Assembly (NCBI GenBank): GCA_015222355.1
Contig: JADFVC010000342.1
Location: forward strand, 1 to 6,632
Length of the DNA stretch: 6,632 bases
From: Chloroflexota bacterium
GTDB taxonomy: Bacteria > Desulfobacterota > Desulfuromonadia > Desulfuromonadales > Geopsychrobacteraceae
Direction: 5' to 3'
Position 1 is the first letter of the stretch; every line of letters begins with the position of its first letter. Below the pieces are notes generated by a model. It was not told where the DNA came from. It was given only the letters and a program-made list of their open reading frames with translations, and did not search any database. Below, one piece after another: positions 1 through 4,760 of the stretch. The position numbers and the translations under genes were made by a program.

Positions 1-654
1 ATGAGACGAATCCTGCTGATTGACCAATTCTGACTCCCGATCTTCCAGTCTTTTCACCATTTCGAGTAAATTTTCTAAATGTTCACTCGGAAACTCGGGT
101 AAGGCTGAAAGATGATTTTTCACGCGCCGGGCTGTGGCCAGGGTTAAACGGATCTGTTTGAGTGGATCGAGCTGCGTTTGATTTCGGATACGCGCCACCT
201 CGCGAAACTGTTTCTGTACTGTCGGCAGGCTGCGTTCCTGCTCAATGACCGTTGCCCGCAGTCGGGCATACTCTTCATCGGAAAATTGTTGTTCCTCGCA
301 CGCCTGGCGCAGCAGGTCGATGGAACGGTAATCGGGGAGCGGTTGCAGACGGCGTTCGGCACCGAGCAAGGCCGGTTCCTCCTGTTCCAGATAGCGGTAC
401 GCCAGGGTCAATTTGCGGGCGGTTTCTTTGCGGATACGGATCTCCCGCGAGCAGTAGTCATCGAATGATTCGTAGCCCCAGTCTTGAAATTCTCCCTGAT
501 TCTTCACTTTGCTCAGCTGTTCGCCCAGTTCCACCCAAGAGGATTTGAACTGCCGGGCGACGGCCAGCACCCGGTAACGGGGTGAACTGGGATCGAGTTC
601 GTGCATCAGTTGTTCGATGATCAGTTCGTTTTTACTTTTTGGGGCTTCGCGCAT
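1..654 (-). CDS. Uncharacterised helical protein, 5' part only (runs off the left edge)
   Basis: On the minus strand an open frame of 218 codons starts at ATG 654-652 and has no stop before the window edge, so the C-terminus is missing. The start is supported by GGAG seven bases upstream; the nearby ATG at 667 is in another frame and stops after a few codons. The protein is charged and predicted almost wholly helical. Residues 27-90 hold the best-defined block: a F-K-S-S-W-V-E-L-G segment (36-44), then W59-G60-Y61-E62-S63-F64 and Y67, then basic helices rich in Arg/Lys and ending near Y88-L89. The remainder (about 115-218) looks like long helices or coiled coil. I have an impression of similar WGY-x-SF-x-x-Y blocks in deltaproteobacterial hypothetical proteins but know no function. 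There is no signal peptide, membrane segment or catalytic motif. It is divergent from the methyltransferase gene. A CATAAT at 684-679 could be its -10, but no good -35 accompanies it. Confidence 0.8.
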   Translation of the reverse strand, partial: MREAPKSKNELIIEQLMHELDPSSPRYRVLAVARQFKSSWVELGEQLSKVKNQGEFQDWGYESFDDYCSREIRIRKETARKLTLAYRYLEQEEPALLGAERRLQPLPDYRSIDLLRQACEEQQFSDEEYARLRATVIEQERSLPTVQKQFREVARIRNQTQLDPLKQIRLTLATARRVKNHLSALPEFPSEHLENLLEMVKRLEDRESELVNQQDSSH

Positions 655-729
655 TATTCTGCTCCATGGACTTTGCTGATTATGCGCACGATAGCACAGC
701 CGTCCGTCGACAGGTACCGGGAGTTTTAC

Positions 730-757
730 TTGCCTTATTCGGTAGCTCAGGTAAAAT
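730..757 (+). promoter_or_regulatory. Candidate sigma70 promoter of the methyltransferase gene
   Basis: TTGCCT (730-735) and TAAAAT (752-757) are separated by 16 bp, giving 4/6 and 5/6 matches to the -35 and -10 consensus. Transcription would start near 764, leaving a leader of about 17 nt that contains the AGGAGG at 771-776. It sits in the divergent gap between the two genes. It is judged by eye only. Confidence 0.5.
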
Positions 758-770
758 TCAGCCTCTTTAC

Positions 771-776
771 AGGAGG
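771..776 (+). promoter_or_regulatory. Shine-Dalgarno AGGAGG that sets the methyltransferase start
   Basis: A full AGGAGG lies four bases before ATG 781. The open frame extends upstream to 601, but that extension overlaps the divergent gene and has no ribosome binding site. This motif, together with the normal family N-terminus, fixes the start at 781. The ATG at 777 is out of frame. Confidence 0.8.
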
Positions 777-780
777 ATGT

Positions 781-1986
781 ATGAAAAAATGCCAGGTGGG
801 GCCGGATACGGTTCGCATGCTGGAGCTTGGGCACCCCTGGGTGATTGCCGATCGTTTTACCAAGCAGTGGCCGGCCGGCAAGAGTGGGGAGCTGATTTCC
901 CTGGTCGATGGAAAACACCGGCATCTGGCAACCGCTTTGTATGACCCGTATAACCGGATTGTTGCCCGGGTCCTTGGCCGTAAGAATATTCAGCTGGATA
1001 GTCTCTGGCTGGGGGAAAAGCTACGTGCCGCCAAGCAGTTGCGCCTGCAGCATGCCCTGCTGGAGGAGACCGACGCCTATCGGCTGGTCAATGGTGAAGG
1101 GGATGGCCTTCCGGGAATCACTGTCGATCGCTATGGCGACTACCTGATGGTGCAACTTTATACCGAGGCTTGGGATCCTCACCTGCCGGTTTTGCAGAGC
1201 GCACTGCAGCAGATTTTTCAGCCGCGCGGCATTTACCGAAAATTACGTCCCCAGGAAACCCGGAAACTGGAAGCCCGAAGCCGCAGTAAGGAGTATAGTC
1301 GGTTGATCGCCGGTGTCGCCGCGCCGGTACCGTTACCGGTGCAGGAGAATGGGCTGGCCTATTATGTTGACCTGCGCGAAGGGTTGAACACCGGACTTTT
1401 CCCTGACCAGCGCCGCAATCGGCGTGAACTGATGGCTCGCGCAGCCGGTAAGCGGGTACTCAATCTGTTTGCTTTTACCGGGGCGTTTTCGGTGGCTGCG
1501 GCTGCGGCCGGAGCGAAGCAGGTGACCAGCGTCGATGTCTCGCAGAAGTATCTGAATATTGCCCGCGAGAATTTTTCGCTCAATCGGTTCAATCCCAAGC
1601 GTCATGAATTTATTGTCGGGGATGTTTTTGCGGAACTGAGCAAAATGCATGAACAGGGACGGCGTTTTGACATTATCCTGTTTGATCCTCCCTCCTTTTC
1701 TACCACCAAGAAGAGTCGTTTTTCCACCCATGGCGGCACCGCCAAGCTGGTCACAGAAACCCTGCCGCTGTTGGAAGAAGGCGGTTTGCTGATGAGTTCG
1801 ACCAACCATCAGAAGATCTCAATGGATGACTATTTGAAAGAGTTGCGCCGCGGGACACTGCAAGCTGAGAGTGATCTACGGACCATTTTCACCGCTGGTC
1901 AGCCGGAGGATTTCCCTTGCCCGGTGACTTTTCCTGAGGGGCGTTACCTGAAATTTGTCATCAGCGTGAAACAAAAGGAAGGGTGA
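781..1986 (+). CDS. RlmI-family class I SAM-dependent RNA methyltransferase (PUA + Rossmann), lacking the usual catalytic Cys
   Basis: The protein has 401 residues, close to E. coli RlmI (about 396), which makes m5C in 23S rRNA. An N-terminal PUA-like RNA-binding domain covers about 1-70 (L-G-H-P-W near 16-20). A linking alpha/beta domain covers about 75-185 and includes V-N-G-E-G-D-G-L-P-G-I-T-V-D-R-Y. The methyltransferase domain follows: N203-T-G-L-F-x-D209-Q-R, motif I L227-N-L-F-A-F-T-G-A-F236, the ribose-binding acidic D252 after S-V, motif IV D302-P-P-S-F306 and a terminal F-P-E-G-R-Y-L-K-F. Relatives using cysteine chemistry have S-C-S in motif VI; here the segment is S339-S340-T341-N342-H343. 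The only cysteines are C4 and C380. RlmI, the Thermus homologue and the m7G domain RlmK share this fold, and the DPPSFS and SSTN motifs recall RlmK's DPPTFSNSK and SNNK. The fold and RNA-methyltransferase role are secure; the modified base is not. The gene is probably monocistronic, with its own promoter and a following terminator-like hairpin. Confidence 0.9.
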   Translation: MKKCQVGPDTVRMLELGHPWVIADRFTKQWPAGKSGELISLVDGKHRHLATALYDPYNRIVARVLGRKNIQLDSLWLGEKLRAAKQLRLQHALLEETDAYRLVNGEGDGLPGITVDRYGDYLMVQLYTEAWDPHLPVLQSALQQIFQPRGIYRKLRPQETRKLEARSRSKEYSRLIAGVAAPVPLPVQENGLAYYVDLREGLNTGLFPDQRRNRRELMARAAGKRVLNLFAFTGAFSVAAAAAGAKQVTSVDVSQKYLNIARENFSLNRFNPKRHEFIVGDVFAELSKMHEQGRRFDIILFDPPSFSTTKKSRFSTHGGTAKLVTETLPLLEEGGLLMSSTNHQKISMDDYLKELRRGTLQAESDLRTIFTAGQPEDFPCPVTFPEGRYLKFVISVKQKEG

Positions 1987-2022
1987 TGCCCCCGCAAAAA
2001 GTCCGACCTGCTGCGTTGCAGC
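1985..2022. repeat. Dispersed repeat fragment (GATG-N5-GCAAAAAGTC type), copy 1
   Basis: The sequence GATG-CCCCC-GCAAAAAGTC (1985-2003) matches the right edge of the window (6614-6632, GATG-GCGTC-GCAAAAAGTC) at 14 of 19 positions with identical spacing. It continues as CCGACCTGCTGCGTTGCAGC. It overlaps the TGA stop of the methyltransferase gene. I recall the CGCAAAAAGTCCGA...CTGCGTTGC signature as a common intergenic repeat in Desulfuromonas/Geobacter relatives, but that is from memory. I see no matching right arm before fabI, so this is probably a partial or decayed copy. Confidence 0.55.
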
Positions 2023-2029
2023 GTTTTTT
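2010..2029 (+). terminator. Short terminator-like hairpin after the methyltransferase gene
   Basis: GCTGC (2010-2014) and GCAGC (2018-2022) form a perfect 5-bp stem with loop GTT, followed by G and six T (2024-2029). The upstream A-run (1996-2000) could pair with the T-run and lengthen the stem. The stem is short, so termination may be partial. It lies inside the repeat fragment, so the repeat may be supplying the terminator. Confidence 0.45.
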
Positions 2030-2051
2030 ACTGTCCAAACAAGACTGTCCA
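2030..2051. repeat. Direct repeat ACTGTCCA x2
   Basis: ACTGTCCA occurs at 2030-2037 and 2044-2051, a period of 14 bp, upstream of fabI. Two exact 8-mers so close together could be half-sites for a regulator, or chance. The period is not an exact multiple of a helical turn. Confidence 0.35.
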
Positions 2052-2080
2052 CTTTTACTTGACCACGTCATTGCCGCCAT

Positions 2081-2096
2081 ACGGTTGTATAACCGT
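2081..2096. promoter_or_regulatory. Perfect palindrome upstream of fabI, candidate operator
   Basis: ACGGTT-GTAT-AACCGT is a perfect inverted repeat with 6-bp arms and a 4-bp centre. It ends 8 bp before the -35 of the candidate fabI promoter (2105-2133), a usual place for a dimeric regulator. Its centre also contains TATAAC, which could be a -10, but TTGACC (2059-2064) lies 23 bp away, too far for sigma70. I cannot name a regulator. It could also form an RNA hairpin if transcription starts upstream. Confidence 0.45.
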
Positions 2097-2104
2097 CAAT
2101 CGGC

Positions 2105-2133
2105 TTGCCTTCCCAAGGGAGTTTTGCTAAAAA
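2105..2133 (+). promoter_or_regulatory. Candidate sigma70 promoter of fabI
   Basis: TTGCCT (2105-2110) and TAAAAA (2128-2133) are separated by 17 bp. The -35 is the same hexamer as in the candidate methyltransferase promoter. The start point would be near 2140, giving a leader of about 34 nt containing AAGGAG at 2157-2162. The spacer holds a small inverted repeat, TCCC-AA-GGGA. Confidence 0.45.
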
Positions 2134-2173
2134 GGACCATTCTTTACACTGAGTTCAAGGAGACAGACGAATC

Positions 2174-2941
2174 ATGGGACTGATGACCGGAAAACGGGGA
2201 ATTATCTTTGGCGTTGCCAATGACAAAAGCATTGCTTGGGGGGTTGCCCAGCAGTTGCATGCTGAAGGTGCCGAGCTGGCGTTTACATTTTTGAACGGGC
2301 CGCTGGAAAAACGCGTTCGGCCGCTGGCTGAGAGTCTTGGTTCCAAGATCGTCCTGCCTTGCGATGTCCAGCAGGAAGAGCAGCTGGTGGCGGTTTTCAG
2401 TGAGTTGGAAAAACAATGGGGGACAATCGATTTTGTTGTTCACGCGGTGGCGTTTGCAAACCGCGAAGACTTGAAGAATCCCTTCAGTCAGACCAGCCGT
2501 GAAGGTTTCCAGTTAGCTCTTGATGTCAGCGCTTATTCACTGGTGGCGGTCACCCGTTGTGCCATGCCGGTTTTGAATGAGGGGAGCAGTATTATCACCA
2601 TGACCTATCTTGGCTCGGTCCGTACTGTGCCGGCTTACAACGTTATGGGTGTTGCAAAGGCGGCGCTGGAATCCTGCGTACGTTACCTGGCGGCCGAATT
2701 GGGTGAAAAGGGGATTCGGGTCAATGCCGTGTCCGCAGGTCCGATCAAGACCCTGGCCGCATCCGGGATTGCTGACTTTAAGGAGAAATTGCGGATTGCC
2801 GAGGAGCGGTCTCCCTTGGGTCGGCTGGTCACTCAGAAGGATATCGGCAAGGCCAGCCTCTATCTGTTGTCCGACCTTGCTTCCGGTGTTACCGGTGAAG
2901 TTCACTATGTTGATGGCGGTTTCAATACGGCTGCCGGCTAG
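2174..2941 (+). CDS. fabI: Enoyl-[acyl-carrier-protein] reductase (NADH-type) FabI
   Basis: The protein has 255 residues (E. coli FabI has 262) and catalyses the last step of each fatty-acid elongation cycle in the cytosol, reducing trans-2-enoyl-ACP. It is a short-chain dehydrogenase fold. The nucleotide-binding loop is G13-V-A-N-D-K-S19-I-A-W-G23, the FabI form of the glycine motif. The catalytic pair is Y155-(x)6-K162, with the additional Y145 ten residues earlier. S-A-G-P-I-K-T-L-A-A-S-G-I and the C-terminal H-Y-V-D-G-G-F are characteristic of FabI and separate it from FabG. Position 93, glycine in E. coli and a site of triclosan-resistance change, is alanine here (H90-A-V-A93-F-A); I recall alanine there in other natural FabIs, so resistance is not implied. 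The start is ATG 2174, with AAGGAG 11 nt upstream; M4 is an alternative with worse spacing. The stop is a tandem TAG TAG. It is followed by the hairpins before hflX. Confidence 0.96.
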   Translation: MGLMTGKRGIIFGVANDKSIAWGVAQQLHAEGAELAFTFLNGPLEKRVRPLAESLGSKIVLPCDVQQEEQLVAVFSELEKQWGTIDFVVHAVAFANREDLKNPFSQTSREGFQLALDVSAYSLVAVTRCAMPVLNEGSSIITMTYLGSVRTVPAYNVMGVAKAALESCVRYLAAELGEKGIRVNAVSAGPIKTLAASGIADFKEKLRIAEERSPLGRLVTQKDIGKASLYLLSDLASGVTGEVHYVDGGFNTAAG

Positions 2942-2948
2942 TAGGGTG

Positions 2949-2969
2949 GCGGACTATCTATGAGTCCGC
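2949..2969 (+). promoter_or_regulatory. Hairpin enclosing the start codon of a leader ORF
   Basis: GCGGACT (2949-2955) pairs perfectly with AGTCCGC (2963-2969) around a 7-nt loop, and two further G-U pairs can extend the stem. There is no T-run, so it is not itself a terminator. The loop contains ATG 2960-2962 and the left arm contains the GG-rich segment that would serve as its ribosome binding site. It is followed 14 nt later by the terminator hairpin. Confidence 0.5.
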
Positions 2970-3031
2970 TGCAAATTTTATCTGGAAGGGCCCCGTTCGG
3001 GGCCTTTCCGCATTTTTGGGCGGTCAAATGA
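2960..3031 (+). CDS. Possible 23-residue leader peptide upstream of hflX
   Basis: An open frame of 23 codons begins MSPLQILSGR and ends FWAVK. Its ATG is in the loop of the hairpin at 2949-2969, 18 nt after the fabI stop. It reads through the whole terminator stem (2984-3009) and its TGA (3029-3031) overlaps the hflX ATG as ATGA. The possible ribosome binding site is a GG-rich GGCGGA at 2948-2953, not a strong one. The weak Shine-Dalgarno in front of hflX would fit translational coupling from this frame. Against it, a frame this short can occur by chance and no conservation could be tested. It is a hypothesis, not an established gene. Confidence 0.3.
   Translation: MSPLQILSGRAPFGAFPHFWAVK
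2984..3017 (+). terminator. Strong intrinsic terminator between fabI and hflX
   Basis: GGAAGGGCCCC (2984-2994) pairs with GGGGCCTTTCC (2999-3009), 11 bp including one G-U, around a GTTC loop. It is followed by GCA and five T (3013-3017). This is the strongest hairpin in the window. It ends only 10 nt before the hflX ATG at 3028, so it is either the fabI terminator with hflX depending on read-through, or an attenuator in the hflX leader. Confidence 0.85.
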
Positions 3032-4674
3032 TTGAAGGGAAAACCAGCGGCCTTAAGGCCAGTCAGATCAAAGCTCTGGAACGTATCTACCGGCGGAAGA
3101 TTCCGGCAACTGAGCTGATTACCGATGAACTGGCACGCTACCTGACCGAGCTGTCCCGAGAAATTCAGCGTCAGGTCGGAGTGGTGATTGATCGAGCCGG
3201 TGTTGTGCAATATGTCATCGTTGGTGATGACCGGGAAATCGTCATCCCCGATCTTGCCAAGTACAGCCTTGGTCGCAGCGGTCTGCGCGGCTTGCGCTGT
3301 GTCCACACCCACCTGAAGCAGGAACCCTTAAGCCGTGATGACCTGACCGACCTTGAGTTGTTGCGCCTCGACCTGCTGGCAGTGATTGGGGTGCGCGAGG
3401 ACGGTTTGCCGGGGCGGTTTGCCTATGCCCATCTATTGCCGACGGAAAAAAACGCCCAGATCGAGACCGTTGAGCTGAATGATTTTTACCAGTTACAGCT
3501 TGATTTTTCTGCTTTTATTCATGCCCTCGATCAGGGGATGGAGCGGGTTGCCGCCGAAACGGTTGATTTGTCGGACAATCGCGAAAGGGCATTGTTGATT
3601 TCGGTTGCCACCGGTTCCCGGCAGCAGAGTGAAGATTCAATGGCTGAACTGGAAGAGTTGGCTCGAACCGCCGATCTTGCTGTTATCGATAAGATGATGC
3701 AACGACCTCGCAAGCTCAATCCCCGCTACTTGGTCGGGGAGGGGAAACTGCGTGAAATTGTCATCAGTGCCCTGCAGCGACGGGCGACCCTGTTGATCTT
3801 TGATCGGGATCTGACACCCAATCAGGTGCGTTCCATCAGCGAAGTGACCGAAATGAAGGTTATCGATCGCACCCAATTGATCCTCGATATTTTTGCCAAT
3901 CGGGCTCAGTCCCGCGACGGCAAGGTTCAGGTGGAGTTGGCCCAGCTCAAGTACATTTTACCGCGCTTGACCGGCAAGGGAACGGCCATGTCGCGGTTGA
4001 TGGGCGGTATCGGTGGTCGTGGCCCCGGGGAAACTAAATTGGAGATTGACCGCCGCCGCATCCGTGACAAGATCCGGCGATTGGAGAAACAACTCGATAC
4101 GCTCGGGCGCGGCCGTTTACAGCGGCGGCAGAAAAGGGTGCGGGCCGGGCTGCCGATCGTCTCGATCGTCGGTTACACAAACGCCGGCAAGTCGACCCTG
4201 CTTAATGCCTTGACGCAGAGTGAAGTATTCACTGAGAACTTGTTGTTTGCGACCCTTGATACTTCGACTCGGAGATTGCGCTTTCCCCTTGATCGGGAGG
4301 TGATCATCACCGATACCGTCGGGTTCATCCGGGATCTGCCGCAGAGCCTGATGGGGGCTTTCAAGGCCACCCTCGAAGAACTGGAGGATGCCGACCTGCT
4401 GCTGCATCTGGTCGATTTGTCGAATCCGCGATTTAACGAACAGATCGCTTCTGTCGAAAAGATTCTTGTGGATCTCAATCTCGGCACGCGACGGCAACTG
4501 CTGGTGTTCAATAAAATCGATCAGGTTGATGCAGCGGATGTGCCGCATCTCTGTCGACGCTACCAGGCCATCCCATTATCGGCTTTTGATCGCAGCAGTT
4601 TCAAGCCTTTACTTGAAGAGTTACAGCGCCGTTTTTGGCCGGAAGAGCTGGCCGAAGAGAGCGACCTGACTTGA
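3028..4674 (+). CDS. hflX: GTPase HflX, long form with N-terminal JAMM-like domain
   Basis: The protein has 548 residues against 426 for E. coli HflX, which binds the 50S subunit and splits or rescues stalled ribosomes under stress. Residues 1 to about 180 are an extension in front of the HflX core. It contains R-C-V-H93-T-H95-L-K-Q-E-P-L-S102-R-D104-D105-L, which looks like the metal-binding H-x-H...S-x-x-D signature of JAMM/RadC proteins. The core begins near 195 (L-I-S-V-A-T-G). It carries L-V-G-E-G-K, V-I-D-R-T-x-L-I-L-D-I-F-A, G326-G-I-G-G-R-G-P-G-E335 and a charged coiled linker. The G domain follows: G1 G382-Y-T-N-A-G-K-S-T390, G3 D429-T-V-G-F433, G4 N495-K-I-D498 and G5 S518-A. It ends just after the G domain, so the E. 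coli C-terminal domain is absent. ATG 3028 is preferred over TTG 3016 because TTG 3016 lies in the terminator T-run and MIEGKTSGLK matches the N-terminus I recall for Geobacter homologues. The Shine-Dalgarno (GGGCGG) is weak. Confidence 0.95.
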   Translation: MIEGKTSGLKASQIKALERIYRRKIPATELITDELARYLTELSREIQRQVGVVIDRAGVVQYVIVGDDREIVIPDLAKYSLGRSGLRGLRCVHTHLKQEPLSRDDLTDLELLRLDLLAVIGVREDGLPGRFAYAHLLPTEKNAQIETVELNDFYQLQLDFSAFIHALDQGMERVAAETVDLSDNRERALLISVATGSRQQSEDSMAELEELARTADLAVIDKMMQRPRKLNPRYLVGEGKLREIVISALQRRATLLIFDRDLTPNQVRSISEVTEMKVIDRTQLILDIFANRAQSRDGKVQVELAQLKYILPRLTGKGTAMSRLMGGIGGRGPGETKLEIDRRRIRDKIRRLEKQLDTLGRGRLQRRQKRVRAGLPIVSIVGYTNAGKSTLLNALTQSEVFTENLLFATLDTSTRRLRFPLDREVIITDTVGFIRDLPQSLMGAFKATLEELEDADLLLHLVDLSNPRFNEQIASVEKILVDLNLGTRRQLLVFNKIDQVDAADVPHLCRRYQAIPLSAFDRSSFKPLLEELQRRFWPEELAEESDLT

Positions 4675-4682
4675 CAGTGGCG

Positions 4683-4727
4683 GTCGCTATCCAGTAGTCT
4701 GCGAACGTTATTTTCCGGATTTTTTTG
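4683..4727 (+). terminator. Weak terminator candidate after hflX
   Basis: TCGC (4684-4687) can pair with GCGA (4701-4704) across a 13-nt loop, followed by a T-rich stretch with T runs at 4710-4714 and 4721-4726. The stem is too short to be convincing. The 86-bp gap shows no good promoter for the next gene either, so hflX and the transglycosylase gene may be partly cotranscribed. Confidence 0.2.
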
Positions 4728-4760
4728 TGACAGCAGTGTCTTTTGGGAGTTTTATAAAAG

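Noticed and set aside
178..548. Two overlapping plus-strand frames opposite the left-hand gene
   Set aside because: They are shadows of the minus-strand gene, which has a longer frame and a proper ribosome binding site.
601..780. 60-residue N-terminal extension of the methyltransferase frame to ATG 601
   Set aside because: It overlaps the divergent gene's coding region, has no ribosome binding site and adds sequence absent from the family; AGGAGG before ATG 781 fits the normal N-terminus.
1321..1342. 9-bp hairpin (GCGCCGGTA/TACCGGTGC) within the methyltransferase gene, followed by AGGAG and an ATG
   Set aside because: The ATG is out of frame and only one base from AGGAG, and there is no T-run. 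It is most likely a coding-sequence coincidence in the interdomain linker.
1333..1809. 158-residue minus-strand frame inside the methyltransferase gene
   Set aside because: It is antisense to conserved SAM-binding motifs, with no ribosome binding site or recognisable domain.
1983..2183. 66-residue plus-strand frame starting GTG-ATG over the methyltransferase stop
   Set aside because: It consists of the repeat fragment, the terminator-like hairpin and the fabI promoter region, and overlaps the fabI start. AGGAAGG lies upstream, but the composition is not protein-like.
3016..3027. TTG start four codons upstream of the hflX ATG
   Set aside because: It lies in the terminator T-run without a ribosome binding site; ATG 3028 matches the family N-terminus.
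4117..4548. 143-residue minus-strand frame inside hflX
   Set aside because: It is the complement of the HflX G domain, a frame shadow.
4725..4758. TTGTGA and TATAAA ahead of mltD as a promoter
   Set aside because: The spacing is 22 bp, and the -10 would sit directly against the ATG.
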